A stretch of 64,000 nt of DNA, from assembly GCA_016177775.1 (NCBI GenBank), contig JACOUQ010000013.1:62001-126000 (forward strand), in the 5' to 3' direction. Below the pieces are notes generated by a model, which saw only the letters and a program-made list of their open reading frames with translations, was not told the origin of the DNA and did not search any database. This DNA is from Geobacter sp. GTDB lineage: Bacteria > Desulfobacterota > Desulfuromonadia > Geobacterales > Geobacteraceae. Of the stretch, positions 11,589-21,074 are shown piece after piece. Both the position numbers and the translations under genes were made by a program. Numbering within the stretch: position 1 is the stretch's first letter; each line of letters begins with the position of its first letter.

Positions 11589-12449
11589 CCAAAAGTCATT
11601 TCCGTGATTCCGGTGCACAACGGGCGGGAGGAGACCCTGGCGTTCCTGGAATCGATGCGCTCCACCACCTATCCGGACCTCGGGATCGTGCTGGTGGACG
11701 ACGGTTCCACCGACGGCACGGCCGATGCTGTTGCCGCCCGTTTCCCCGAGGTTACGATCCTTGCTGGGAACGGGAACCTCTGGTGGTCCGGGGCCACAAA
11801 CCTGGGGGTCAACGAGGCGCTGGAAAGGGGGGCGGAGTTCGTCCTAACCATCAACAACGACAACGTGGTGGAGCCCGGCTTTCTGGAGCCCTTGGTGGAA
11901 ACCGCCCAGAGCTACCCCAGAAGCCTCGTTACCTCCAAAATGTACGATTACAGTGACCGGGACTTCGTCTTCTCATTCGGGGGGGTGATCAACTGGTATC
12001 TGGGTGAGATCCGGGACCGGAACAGCCGCCGCGACCGGCTCGATTTCGACCGGACAAGCGATTGTGACTGGCTGCATGGCAGCTCCACCCTGATCCCGGC
12101 GGCTGTATTTGCCGAGATCGGTTTGTTCGACCGAGAGAACTGCCCACAGTACCAGGGGGACGCGGAGTTCTCACTCCGGGCGAAGCGTCATGGCTGGCGG
12201 CTTCTCGTGGAACCGCGCAGCGTCGTGTACAATCGGACCGCCGTATCGAGCGGGACGGCTGCCCTTAACGAGGAGCGTTTGGGGCGGATGCTCTCCAGCT
12301 TCCGCTCCCCGTTTTATCTCAAGGCAAACTGGAAGCTGTACCGCGATTACTGCCCCTGCCGGCCGGTGATCCTGTTCTTCGCTATCCGTTACCTGCGGCT
12401 TGCTTACTCGCTTGCGCGCCGCAGGCTTGTGGACAGAACGAGAGGGTGA
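11586..12449 (+). CDS. Glycosyltransferase family 2 (rhamnosyltransferase-like)
   Basis: A 287-residue GT-A enzyme. SVIPVHNGREET opens the fold, VLVDDGSTDGTAD near residue 37 is the nucleotide-binding strand, and LTINNDNVVEPGF near residue 93 contains the DXD-like metal site (NND-N). HGSSTLIPAAVFAEIGLFD near residue 166 is the acceptor-side motif typical of the GT2 rhamnosyl/galactofuranosyl group. An upstream in-frame GTG at 11532 would overlap the previous gene; ATG 11586 is the natural start. It probably adds one sugar to the lipid-linked repeat unit. Confidence 0.8.
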   Translation: MPKVISVIPVHNGREETLAFLESMRSTTYPDLGIVLVDDGSTDGTADAVAARFPEVTILAGNGNLWWSGATNLGVNEALERGAEFVLTINNDNVVEPGFLEPLVETAQSYPRSLVTSKMYDYSDRDFVFSFGGVINWYLGEIRDRNSRRDRLDFDRTSDCDWLHGSSTLIPAAVFAEIGLFDRENCPQYQGDAEFSLRAKRHGWRLLVEPRSVVYNRTAVSSGTAALNEERLGRMLSSFRSPFYLKANWKLYRDYCPCRPVILFFAIRYLRLAYSLARRRLVDRTRG

Positions 12450-12453
12450 CTTA

Positions 12454-13614
12454 ATGAACATCTGTATTGACGCCAGGCCGTTGCAGAATGCCCACAGGGT
12501 AAGGGGCGTGGGGGTGCTGCTGCGGAACCTACTGGAGCATATGGGGGGGCTGGCGGTTGAGGACGATGTGACCCTTGTTACTTTGCGGGGCAAGGAGTTG
12601 CGTCGTCTGTTCAGGAAGGAACGGCGCATCGAGACGTTCAGGATCGACCGCCCGAACCGCTTCAACTGGATCGCGGACCATCTGCTCCTGCCGGGTCTTG
12701 TGCGGAGGAGCGGAGCGGAGGTTTTCCTTGCCACCGATTTCAATAGCTATATGCGGCCGATGCGGGGAATGGAGGTCGTTTCCATGGCCTACGACCTGAT
12801 CCCCTTTGTCTTTCTCGAGGCGATGGCTGCCCAGCCCCTGCCGGTCCGCATCGGTTGGCGAACCAATTTCGCCAAGCTGAAGGAGAGCCGCAGGATCATT
12901 GCCATCTCCGAGGCGACCAGGAATGACCTGGTCGGTTTGTTCGGCATAGAGCCCGCCAGGATTGAGGTCATACATCCGGGCATCGACCATGCCCTGTTCA
13001 ATGTTTCCCGGGCAGCCGACGAAATTGCGCGGCGGAAGATCCTGGGGAGGTACGGCATCGTGGGAGAGTATTTTCTGTACGTGGGAGATTCGGAGTGGCG
13101 CAAGAACCTGCGCCGGGCGCTGGAGGCGCTCGCAGGGCTTGACGCTGCCGCGAAGCTCGTGATTGTGGGGAAAAAGGCCCCGACCGACCCGCTGCTCGGC
13201 AGCTGGATCGACGAGTTCGGCTTGCGGGAAAAGGTGGTCCTGTGCGGGTTTGTTCCCGACGGCGACCTTCCTTTGCTGTATGGGGGGGCGACAGCCTTTC
13301 TCTTCCCCTCACTGTACGAGGGGTTCGGCTTTCCGGTTGCCGAGGCCATGGCGTGCGGCTGCCCGGTGATCACTTCCAACGTGTCATCCATGCCCGAGGT
13401 GGCTGGCGATGCCGCGATACTGGTGGACCCGGAAAGCGTGGATGAGATCCGGGGAGCGATGCAGCAGCTTCGGAACGATGTTGGACTCGGAATGGAGTTA
13501 CGCAGAGCTGGTCCTTGCCAGGCAGCGAGGTTCGATTGGGAACAGTGTGCCCGGGCAACGCTGTCGGTGTTGCGCAGGGCGTCGGAAACGGCACGAAAGG
13601 GGAACGATGCCTGA
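12454..13614 (+). CDS. Glycosyltransferase family 4
   Basis: A 386-residue GT-B glycosyltransferase. The start NICIDARPLQNAHRVRGVG is the common WbaZ/mannosyltransferase-like N-terminus. YFLYVGDSEWRKNL near residue 206 opens the donor domain, and YEGFGFPVAEAMACGCPVI near residue 288 is the full EX7E donor-binding signature, followed by SNVSSMPEVAGDAA. ATG 12454 lies four bases after the upstream gene's stop codon; the longer upstream frame is rejected because it overlaps that gene. The donor may be GDP-activated, given GMD-like enzymes nearby, but this is inference. Confidence 0.82.
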   Translation: MNICIDARPLQNAHRVRGVGVLLRNLLEHMGGLAVEDDVTLVTLRGKELRRLFRKERRIETFRIDRPNRFNWIADHLLLPGLVRRSGAEVFLATDFNSYMRPMRGMEVVSMAYDLIPFVFLEAMAAQPLPVRIGWRTNFAKLKESRRIIAISEATRNDLVGLFGIEPARIEVIHPGIDHALFNVSRAADEIARRKILGRYGIVGEYFLYVGDSEWRKNLRRALEALAGLDAAAKLVIVGKKAPTDPLLGSWIDEFGLREKVVLCGFVPDGDLPLLYGGATAFLFPSLYEGFGFPVAEAMACGCPVITSNVSSMPEVAGDAAILVDPESVDEIRGAMQQLRNDVGLGMELRRAGPCQAARFDWEQCARATLSVLRRASETARKGNDA

Positions 13615-14668
13615 ACGGGTTGTTCTGCATAGTGGCTACCGCTTCAAAGACCGGCGAGTGATCCTGTTTTGCCGGGTGATGGATGCCTTGCTTTCTATTA
13701 CCGGAACAAGGCCGCGCCCCCGCCCTGGCAGGATTGAAAAAATCCTGCTCATGAAGCCGGACCACCTGGGGGACATGCTGATGCTGACAGCGGTCCTCCC
13801 GTTGCTGAAGGAGCGGTTTCCGTATGCGGCCGTGGATGTTCTCTGCGGTTCCTGGAGTTTGGCGGTGCTGGAGAACAATCCGCTGGTGCGGGAGAAGATC
13901 GTGCTCGACCATCCGGCCTACAACCGCGGAAAGGCGTCGTTCGCCGGCAAGATGAGAGATTTTCATCGGACGCTGCGGCAGGCGTTGAAGAAGCTTCGGC
14001 GGGAGCGCTACGATCTCTGCCTCAATTTCCGCGATGCCGGCGGTGACCTGATCCTGCTGGCCCGGCTCGGCGGCTGCCGTCACATTATCGGCCATGCCAC
14101 CGGAGGGTGCGGCCCGCTCCTGGATTCGGTCGTGCCGTGGGAAGAGGGGCGCCACGAGGTGGAGCATTATCTGGAGGTTCTTCAGCCCTTGGGCATCCGG
14201 GCATCCGTGGCTGATCTGCGTTACGGGCTGTATCCCACGGCTGCCGATGAAGCACGGGTCGAGAATCTGGCAGCCGAGCATGGCCTGAATATGTTCGTCG
14301 TTATCCACCCCGGCAGCGGCGACCCGCGCAAGCTCCGCTCCGTAGATGCCTGGACTGAGGTCATCGATGGGGTGGACCCCTCATGCGGCGTGGTCGTGAC
14401 CGGCACGGCCGACGAGCGTTACCTGTTCGACGCAATCGCGGCACGATGCGGGCGCAAATTGGTGTGTCTCATGGGCGAAGTGACCGTGGCGCAGCTGTTT
14501 CTGCTGTTCAGTCGGTCAGCGGCAGTGTACGCCCTCGATTCGCTGGCCGCCCATCTTGCGGCTACGGCCGGCGCAAAGACCGTCGTTTTCTGGTCCACGG
14601 CCAATGACCCGGAACAGTGGCGGCCGCTGGGAAGCAACGTGACGGTTGTTCTGCCGGAACGATCGTAA
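13607..14668 (+). CDS. Glycosyltransferase family 9 (heptosyltransferase-like)
   Basis: A 353-residue GT9 protein. ILLMKPDHLGDMLMLTAVL near residue 46 is the N-terminal family motif, FVVIHPGSGDPRKLRS near residue 229 the donor loop, and YALDSLAAHLAATAGAKTV near residue 308 the C-terminal signature. It overlaps the preceding GT4 gene by eight bases. It shares an overall plan with the GT9 gene at 7739 (same N-terminal extension of about 40 basic residues before the Rossmann fold), so the two may be ancient paralogues acting at successive heptose additions. Confidence 0.8.
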   Translation: MPERVVLHSGYRFKDRRVILFCRVMDALLSITGTRPRPRPGRIEKILLMKPDHLGDMLMLTAVLPLLKERFPYAAVDVLCGSWSLAVLENNPLVREKIVLDHPAYNRGKASFAGKMRDFHRTLRQALKKLRRERYDLCLNFRDAGGDLILLARLGGCRHIIGHATGGCGPLLDSVVPWEEGRHEVEHYLEVLQPLGIRASVADLRYGLYPTAADEARVENLAAEHGLNMFVVIHPGSGDPRKLRSVDAWTEVIDGVDPSCGVVVTGTADERYLFDAIAARCGRKLVCLMGEVTVAQLFLLFSRSAAVYALDSLAAHLAATAGAKTVVFWSTANDPEQWRPLGSNVTVVLPERS

Positions 14669-14718
14669 TTTTTTCGGTGAAAATATTCAGCATGGATCAT
14701 TCCTGAGAGGACGGGAAA

Positions 14719-16536
14719 ATGAACTGTGATAGTGTGCGCCATTTGTCATGGCGTGAACAGACGAAGATACTCCTTCTATTTGTGCTTCTGGCTTGTGTCT
14801 ATATCATTCCGGCCACAAAGGGGGTGCCGGCCGGGGACGGATACGGCAATTATCACGGTTTCTGGTGGTTCAGAAAAGCATTGCTATCGTTCAGGAACCC
14901 CTTTTACTCGGACTATTTCTATTACCCGCAAGGGGCCAATCTGGCTTTTTACGGCGGCGCGTCTTTTGCCGGGTTCCTTCTTACGCTTCCTGTATCTCTC
15001 CTGGCCGGCATCCACCCTGCGATCATGACTGCGCACTTTTTGGGTTACGTGCTGTCGGGTTATTTTACATTCCTTCTTGCCTATGAGCTGACCGGATCAA
15101 AGGAAGGGGCAATTGTCAGCGGCCTTATCTTTGCCTTTGCGCCCTACCATTTTGCCAACGTTCCTATCGTGATGATTCTTTCCTCGTTGCAATGGCTGCC
15201 ACTTTCTTTCTGGTTGCTCAAACGTGCGTTCGACCGACTCGGCTTTGGATGGGCAGTGGCAGCAGGCGCTTCGCTGGCGCTGGTTTTGTATGCCGACCAG
15301 ATGCAGGCCATCATGGTTGCCTTGGTTCTGTTGCTTGCGCCGCTTCTGGTGGTCATGGCCAGGCGGGAAGCCGGTGAAAACCGGGCAGGGTGGGCGGATA
15401 ACCGCCGCAGGCTCGCTCTCATCCTTTTGGTCGCCGGTGGCACGGCTCTGGCCTTTTCCAGCCCATACCTGTATGCGTTTGCCGACTTCGTGCTCCACAG
15501 CCCCGAGACATTGAAAGTAGGCCACTTCGACCACGGTGGAGCGAACCAATTCTCTGCCGATCTGCTGGCATTTGTCTTGCCCCCTACATACCACCCCCTC
15601 TGGGGAGGACTTTTCGAAAACATCACACCCTTTTCCCGTGATCTGGTGTTCCTAGGCTTTACACCGATGTTGCTGGCAGCGGTCGGCGTAACGGCATTCT
15701 GGCAGCGGACAGCAGTAAGGTGGATCTTTCTTGTGACCGTGATCGTCTTTGTTCTGTCCCTAGGCCCGACTTTGCACGTGATGGGGAAATGGCAATGGGA
15801 AAACGGGATAATCCAGCTGCCGTATTCATTTACTGCTGATTGGCCTGTTCTTGGAAATATCAGGACCCCATACCGGTTTCAGCCCCTCACCATGCTGGGG
15901 ATCGCTCTTCTTGCCGGCTACGGGTTGATGCGCATCAGGCAGAAAATGGGGGACGGCCCCTGGAGAAACCGGGCTGTCATCATCCTTGCTGGGGTAGTAC
16001 TTCTCGAGTTTCTGCCCGGCACGATTGACTACCCTGTTGCAGGCAAACCGCCTGCGTTGTATGAGGCCATTACCCAGGACAAAGATGACTATGCCATTCT
16101 CGAGATCCCCCTTTCCCGCTGGGATGGATTCACTCGAAACGGCTCAGCCTGCCCAGGCCGGAATCTCTACTATCAGAGCATTCACGGAAAGAGGGTCTTC
16201 AGCGGGTTTATGAGTCGAACGCAGGATTATTCGCTGGAATTTGACGATGTTATTCTCGATACGATCAAGGATTGGAGCACATACGAAAATTATATAGTCA
16301 TCGGCGCGGAGAAAAGAACCGCAAACCCTAGGGAAATCGATTCCGCACGGGCGGCCGGCAGATCCCTGTCAGAAGTGAGTGGCCGTTTCATCAGAAAATA
16401 CAGGATTCGGTACATAGTAGTTCATCCGCCATTGTCGTACAAAGGCTCTCTGTCCAGGGCCTTTGTCGAATCCTTCACCGGCATGCCCCTGATTGAGGCC
16501 CCGAATGACGGGATTGCTTACGTGAAGGTTCAGTGA
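14719..16536 (+). CDS. Large polytopic membrane protein, GT-C/YfhO-like
   Basis: A 605-residue integral membrane protein with about 11-12 hydrophobic segments from residue 15 to 430 and a soluble C-terminal part of about 170 residues. The first periplasmic loop carries DGYGNYHGFWW, where the acidic residue after segment 1 matches the catalytic position of GT-C glycosyltransferases. Later, LLEFLPGTIDYP and YAILEIPLSRWDG resemble YfhO-like proteins. GAGAGG lies about 11 bases before the ATG. It probably uses a polyprenyl-linked sugar to decorate the glycan on the outer face of the inner membrane. No characterised orthologue is recognised. Confidence 0.6.
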   Translation: MNCDSVRHLSWREQTKILLLFVLLACVYIIPATKGVPAGDGYGNYHGFWWFRKALLSFRNPFYSDYFYYPQGANLAFYGGASFAGFLLTLPVSLLAGIHPAIMTAHFLGYVLSGYFTFLLAYELTGSKEGAIVSGLIFAFAPYHFANVPIVMILSSLQWLPLSFWLLKRAFDRLGFGWAVAAGASLALVLYADQMQAIMVALVLLLAPLLVVMARREAGENRAGWADNRRRLALILLVAGGTALAFSSPYLYAFADFVLHSPETLKVGHFDHGGANQFSADLLAFVLPPTYHPLWGGLFENITPFSRDLVFLGFTPMLLAAVGVTAFWQRTAVRWIFLVTVIVFVLSLGPTLHVMGKWQWENGIIQLPYSFTADWPVLGNIRTPYRFQPLTMLGIALLAGYGLMRIRQKMGDGPWRNRAVIILAGVVLLEFLPGTIDYPVAGKPPALYEAITQDKDDYAILEIPLSRWDGFTRNGSACPGRNLYYQSIHGKRVFSGFMSRTQDYSLEFDDVILDTIKDWSTYENYIVIGAEKRTANPREIDSARAAGRSLSEVSGRFIRKYRIRYIVVHPPLSYKGSLSRAFVESFTGMPLIEAPNDGIAYVKVQ

Positions 16537-16543
16537 TCTTGCC

Positions 16544-17674
16544 ATGAAAATTGCCATCGATGCATCAACCATTTCTACCCAGGGGGGGCCCCGGACCTAT
16601 CTGCTAGGCCTGCTGGACGCGCTCTTTCGGATTGACCATGAAAACGAGTACGTTGTTTTCTACAACGACCCTTCCCATATGGGGAGGTTTCCAATGGCCA
16701 GGGAGATCGTACTTCCAGGCAAAAACCCGTTGGCGCGCCTTTTCAGAGAGCATCTCCTCCTCCCGCTTGCTTGCCGCAGGGAAAAGGTCGACCTTCTCCA
16801 TTGTCCCAAGAGCGCCATACCTGTCTGGGCGCCCTGCCCTGTGGTTGTCACGCTCCATGACCTGATCCCTGTCAAGCATCCGGAACTGGAGAAATTTGCG
16901 GCGCACCTATACTGGCGGCTACATATCCCCTATGCTGCAAGGCGGAGCGATTTCGTGATAACGATCTCCCAGTGGGCGCGGGAGGAGATTATGCGGGAAT
17001 ACGGCGTTTCGGCCGACCGGATCGCCGTGGTAATGCAGAGTTACGATCCGGCGATGGCAGCCCCGCGGGACCCTGTGGAGGGGGGACGGATCCGGGCCAG
17101 GTACGGGTTGCCGTGGGGCTATCTCCTCTATGTGGGGACCATCCAGCCGCGCAAGAACCTGATGACTCTCATCGAGGCATATGCGTTACTGAAGAAACAG
17201 GGGGGCGTTCCCGAAAAGCTTGTCATCGTGGGACGCAAGGGGTGGCTCTATGAGGGGCTCTTCAGCAGGGTGCGGGAACTCGGCCTCGAAAACGATATCA
17301 TCTTCACCGGCTTCGTGCCTGACGAAGAACTCCCTTTCATTTACGACGGTGCGAGGCTATTCGTGTACCTCTCGCTTCTGGAAGGTTTCGGCCGTCCGCC
17401 TCTGGAAGCGATGGCGTGCGGGGTGCCGGTTATAACCTCCGATACCTCTGCCATCCCCGAGGTGATTGGGGATGCTGGGATTGCCGTCCCCCCGACAGAC
17501 ACGGCAAAAGTTGTGGAAGCAATCGGGCGGGTGCTTGCCGATCCGGCATCGGCGGATGTTATGCGCGAGAAAGGATTGGCTCGCGCCGCGTCTTTTTCCT
17601 GGGATGCGGCGGCACGGGAGACGCTCCAGGTATATGAGCAGGTTGTAGCCGGCAGTTGTCATCGAAAACCGTGA
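16544..17674 (+). CDS. Glycosyltransferase family 4
   Basis: A 376-residue GT-B enzyme. MKIAIDASTISTQGGPRTY begins the acceptor domain, TLHDLIPVKHPE near residue 105 and FVITISQWAREEI near residue 138 are typical strands, and YLLYVGTIQPRKNLMTLIEA opens the donor domain. The signature LEGFGRPPLEAMACGVPVI near residue 278 contains the EX7E pair. It starts seven bases after the GT-C gene stop and is likely co-transcribed with it. It belongs to the mannosyl/rhamnosyl-type GT4 group by appearance; the donor is unknown. Confidence 0.83.
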   Translation: MKIAIDASTISTQGGPRTYLLGLLDALFRIDHENEYVVFYNDPSHMGRFPMAREIVLPGKNPLARLFREHLLLPLACRREKVDLLHCPKSAIPVWAPCPVVVTLHDLIPVKHPELEKFAAHLYWRLHIPYAARRSDFVITISQWAREEIMREYGVSADRIAVVMQSYDPAMAAPRDPVEGGRIRARYGLPWGYLLYVGTIQPRKNLMTLIEAYALLKKQGGVPEKLVIVGRKGWLYEGLFSRVRELGLENDIIFTGFVPDEELPFIYDGARLFVYLSLLEGFGRPPLEAMACGVPVITSDTSAIPEVIGDAGIAVPPTDTAKVVEAIGRVLADPASADVMREKGLARAASFSWDAAARETLQVYEQVVAGSCHRKP

Positions 17675-17761
17675 GGCGCCAACCGGAAAAACGTTAAACC
17701 GCATGAAAAATCGACTTGTTTTATTACCGCAAATACGAAACAATAAATTGTTTTCATGCTT

Positions 17762-17793
17762 GCCGTCTTGTCCGACGGCGTCTGTTTGTTTTT
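17762..17793 (+). terminator. Weak hairpin with T-rich tail
   Basis: A 6-bp stem (gccgtc/gacggc, 17762-17767 with 17774-17779) and a 6-base loop are followed by gtctgtttgttttta. It lies between a GT4 stop and the YfhO-like gene, so it may be a partial terminator or part of the leader of the next gene. Confidence 0.35.
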
Positions 17794-17807
17794 AATGGGA
17801 GAATGAC

Positions 17808-20231
17808 ATGACCGACCGCAGAAAAAGTGCCCTCTACCTCATTGCCCTCCTGGCGCTGCTGATCCTTTTTTTCTCCAAAATACTGTTCACCGACAAGATA
17901 ATCAGGGCTCCGGACATTATCAACGAGCTTTACTGGACGGTGAAGGATATGCCGAACGCCTCCTTGACGGACCTGTTCCGATTCAACCTGAAGGCTGACT
18001 GGAACATGTTCGAGAACAGCGGGGAAACCACCGAGGGAGGGTGGGTCGCCCAGCAGTTCCTCATCCACAAGGCGCTGCTTTTTCATTTTATTCCTGCTCC
18101 GGCCAGTGTGGCATGGTTCATAGTATTCCACCTCTTTCTCGGAGGTGGCGGTGCCTTCATGTATTGCCGGGCCATCGGAATCGGCCGCCTCGGTTCAATG
18201 CTGGCGGGACTGATCTTTGCCGTTGCGCCGGAGAACGCCTCGCTTATCAATGCTGGACATGTATTGAAGATCGCCACTATTTCCATTGCGCCGTGGGCTT
18301 TCTTTTTCTTTGAAAAGGGCTTTCAGTCCCGGCGGTTAGTCTATTTTGTCACAACGGCAGTGGTACTGGCTTTCCAGTTCTTTCACGGGCATTGGCAGAT
18401 AGCCTATTATACTTGCCTGGGGATCGGTGTGTATGGGGTGGCGCGTTCTGTCGGTATCCTCCTGCGTGAACGGAGCAGTCAAAAGTTCGGTTTTCTCAAA
18501 CTCTTGGGCATGAACCTGGTTACGGTCATTTTTTTCCTCTCGACAGTGGCAATTTCCCTTCTCCCCCTGGCCAGCTGGTCGGTGGCCACCACGCGCGGCG
18601 CCAGCAGTGGCGCTAATGAGGGTAGAGGGGGCTTGCAGATCGATGAGGCCATGTCCTGGTCCCTGCCGCCGGAGGAATTAGCCACATTCGTTATCCCCGG
18701 TTTTTTCGGGTTTTCCCGCCAGGAGGCAGGGGAGAATCCTGCCAATATCTCCTCCTATTACTGGGGGAGGATGCATTTCACCCAGACCACCGACTACATG
18801 GGGCTTCTCCCATGGCTTCTCGTCCCCCTTCCCCTCATCTTCCGCCGGGACAGATACACATGGCTCGCGGCCGGCGCGATTGCCGGCGGTATACTCTTCT
18901 CCATCGGAAAGTACACGCCGTTTTACCAGTTGCTCTTCGATTACTTTCCGGGGATCAACCGCTTCCGGGTGCCGAAGATGATGATGTTCATCCCTGTCCT
19001 GGGACTCGGCATACTTGCCGCCCGTGGCGTCGATGTTCTAAGGGATGAAACCGTTCGCGGGACACGGGCGTTCAGGAGATACGTGCTCGGCCTTATGGTG
19101 CTGCCGCTTCTGCTGCTTGTGCTGCTCGGGATTCTGAAGGTCGGAGAATCATACTGGATCAACAGCTTCGTCGACATCCTCGCCCAGCCGACCCGCTACG
19201 AGCAGGGTCCGGAGTTGGTCCGGCAGCGCTGGGACAACATACTCGTCGAAACCGGAATTGCCGTTGGTGTTGCCGCATTGTTCGCCGCGGTTTTTGCTGC
19301 CTTCTGGAAGAATCGCCTTTCTCCCCGAATCTTCCCCATCGTGCTGCTGGTTCTGTTTCTTGCCGATGTAGGAAGGGTGAATGCCAAATTTATGTTCCTG
19401 GTGGATGTCCCGGAAAAATCGAAAGGGGTCAGGACGCCGGTGATGGAGTTCCTGTTGAAAGACTCCAAGGACTACCGGGTTATGCCGTTGAATACTGACC
19501 CTCTCCAGTACGCCATGGAGAAGATCCCGGTCATGTTCACGTCTCATCCTGTGCAGTTGAAACGCTGGCAGGATGCTCTGGACAGTTTTTCATTCACTTC
19601 CGTCGTCCCGGATATGCTGAACGTAAAGTATCTGGTGTTGCCAAAGGACCAGTACGAACAGGACAAAGTGGCGCTCGGGGATAAATTCCGGCCTGTTTAC
19701 CAATCGCCGGAAGGTTCGGAAATAGTGCTGGAGAACCGCGCGGTGTTGCCGAAAGCTTGGCTGGTCGCGTCAGTTCTGGTCCAGAGTGATCCCGGCGCGA
19801 TTCTGGGAATTCTCAATAACCCGTCATTCGATCCCCGTTCCATGGCGGTGGTCGAGTCGATGCCGCCGATTGCCATGCAGCCGCCGGACAGAGGGGCGCC
19901 TAATCCCCCAGGTGTTGCGAGAGTCACCCATTATGAGGGTGAGCATGTCGTTTTATCGGCTGATGTAACCACGAATTCGCTTCTTGTGCTGGCAGAGAAG
20001 TACTACAAGGGATGGAAGGCAGTCGTGGACGGCAACCCTGTCCCCATTCAGCCGGTCAACTATATCCTTAGGGGTGTCTATCTCACGCCGGGACGCCATG
20101 AGGTGGAGTTCGTTTTCGACCCGATCGCATTCAAGGTCGGCAAGTATCTGACCCTCTCATCTTTCGCCATTTTTCTCATTCTGCTAGGGCGGGAATATCT
20201 GACAAGGCGAGGCGCGAGGCGCAAAGAGTGA
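17808..20231 (+). CDS. YfhO-family polytopic membrane protein
   Basis: An 807-residue membrane protein with about 12 hydrophobic segments up to residue 520 and a large C-terminal periplasmic domain. DIINELYW after the first segment and the end motif EKYYKGWKAVVDG with RGVYLTPGRHEVEF are characteristic of YfhO-type proteins, which act as GT-C glycosyltransferases or helpers in glycan decoration. It is related in plan to the 605-residue protein at 14719. The last eight residues (RRGARRKE) are encoded by heptad repeat DNA and its TGA lies in a GTGAGGG unit, so the C-terminus looks like a repeat-derived extension. Confidence 0.7.
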   Translation: MTDRRKSALYLIALLALLILFFSKILFTDKIIRAPDIINELYWTVKDMPNASLTDLFRFNLKADWNMFENSGETTEGGWVAQQFLIHKALLFHFIPAPASVAWFIVFHLFLGGGGAFMYCRAIGIGRLGSMLAGLIFAVAPENASLINAGHVLKIATISIAPWAFFFFEKGFQSRRLVYFVTTAVVLAFQFFHGHWQIAYYTCLGIGVYGVARSVGILLRERSSQKFGFLKLLGMNLVTVIFFLSTVAISLLPLASWSVATTRGASSGANEGRGGLQIDEAMSWSLPPEELATFVIPGFFGFSRQEAGENPANISSYYWGRMHFTQTTDYMGLLPWLLVPLPLIFRRDRYTWLAAGAIAGGILFSIGKYTPFYQLLFDYFPGINRFRVPKMMMFIPVLGLGILAARGVDVLRDETVRGTRAFRRYVLGLMVLPLLLLVLLGILKVGESYWINSFVDILAQPTRYEQGPELVRQRWDNILVETGIAVGVAALFAAVFAAFWKNRLSPRIFPIVLLVLFLADVGRVNAKFMFLVDVPEKSKGVRTPVMEFLLKDSKDYRVMPLNTDPLQYAMEKIPVMFTSHPVQLKRWQDALDSFSFTSVVPDMLNVKYLVLPKDQYEQDKVALGDKFRPVYQSPEGSEIVLENRAVLPKAWLVASVLVQSDPGAILGILNNPSFDPRSMAVVESMPPIAMQPPDRGAPNPPGVARVTHYEGEHVVLSADVTTNSLLVLAEKYYKGWKAVVDGNPVPIQPVNYILRGVYLTPGRHEVEFVFDPIAFKVGKYLTLSSFAIFLILLGREYLTRRGARRKE

Positions 20232-20241
20232 GGGGTGAGGA
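20207..20241 (+). repeat. Heptad tandem array (GCGAGGC/GTGAGGN)
   Basis: Units gcgaggc, gcgaggc, gcaaaga, gtgaggg, gtgagga run without gaps. They encode the end of the YfhO-like protein, contain its TGA stop (20229-20231) and the overlapping GTG start of the next gene (20228). Confidence 0.7.
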
Positions 20242-20989
20242 GACTATAGATGAACTGCGGGGCTTTGATCTTCGCGTAATCCAGCCTAAGCATGGTTACC
20301 GCTTCTCTGTCGACCCTCTTCTGTTGTGTGATTTTGCCGCAATCAACCCTGGTGAGCGGGCTGTTGACCTTGGGACAGGTTCCGGTGTCATCCCCCTTGT
20401 CTTGGCCAGAAAGGCGGATGGCGCCTGCATCGTTGGGGTGGAGAAACAAGAGGAGATGACTGAGTTTGCCAGCCGCAATGTTTCGTTAAACGCGCTTGGC
20501 GACAGAATATCCATTCTACATGCGGATATAATGTCGCTGAAAAAGCTCTTCCCCGTCTCTTCCTTCGACCTTGTTCTTGCCAATCCACCGTTTCGCAGTC
20601 AGGCAACCGGCAGGGTAAGCCCCAGGGCGGGAAGGGACCTTTGCCGTCATGAATCGACCGCAACACTTGCCGACTTTCTTTCGATGGCAAAGTACCTGGC
20701 AGGACCCGCGGGGAGAATATGCTTTATCTATCTGGCTGAACGGCTTCCGGAGTTCATGTCAGAAGCTTGTGCTCTAAACCTGTCGCCCATCCGCCTCCGT
20801 CTGGTTCACGGAAAATCGGGGGCCGTTGCAAAGATGTTTCTGATCGAATTTGTCAAGGGGCGCAAGGGAGAACTAAAGGTATTGCCACCGCTTTTCGTCT
20901 ACGGGGAAGGATGCGGATACAGTCAGGAGATGGAGAAAATTTATGAGGGGCGTTGTTTCCATAAAGCCGACAGTCCCGCTTTTGCTTGA
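20228..20989 (+). CDS. tRNA1(Val) (adenine-37-N6)-methyltransferase-like
   Basis: A 253-residue class I N6-adenine methyltransferase resembling TrmN6 (YfiC). QPKHGYRFSVDPLLL near residue 19 is the N-terminal TrmN6 signature. AVDLGTGSGVIPLVLA is the SAM loop, and LVLANPPFR near residue 115 is the catalytic NPPF motif of N6-adenine enzymes. It probably methylates tRNA and is not obviously part of glycan synthesis. The GTG start at 20228 overlaps the upstream stop and lacks a good ribosome-binding site. The 5' end lies in a heptad array, so the first few residues (RGEE) may not be native. Confidence 0.7.
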   Translation: MRGEETIDELRGFDLRVIQPKHGYRFSVDPLLLCDFAAINPGERAVDLGTGSGVIPLVLARKADGACIVGVEKQEEMTEFASRNVSLNALGDRISILHADIMSLKKLFPVSSFDLVLANPPFRSQATGRVSPRAGRDLCRHESTATLADFLSMAKYLAGPAGRICFIYLAERLPEFMSEACALNLSPIRLRLVHGKSGAVAKMFLIEFVKGRKGELKVLPPLFVYGEGCGYSQEMEKIYEGRCFHKADSPAFA

Positions 20990-21074
20990 AAAATTAAATT
21001 TCTAATGCAATCATGAGCAAAGCATAGCTTTTCCCTCTGCTGCTGATGAATGTGTAAACCAGGAGATAATTTTT

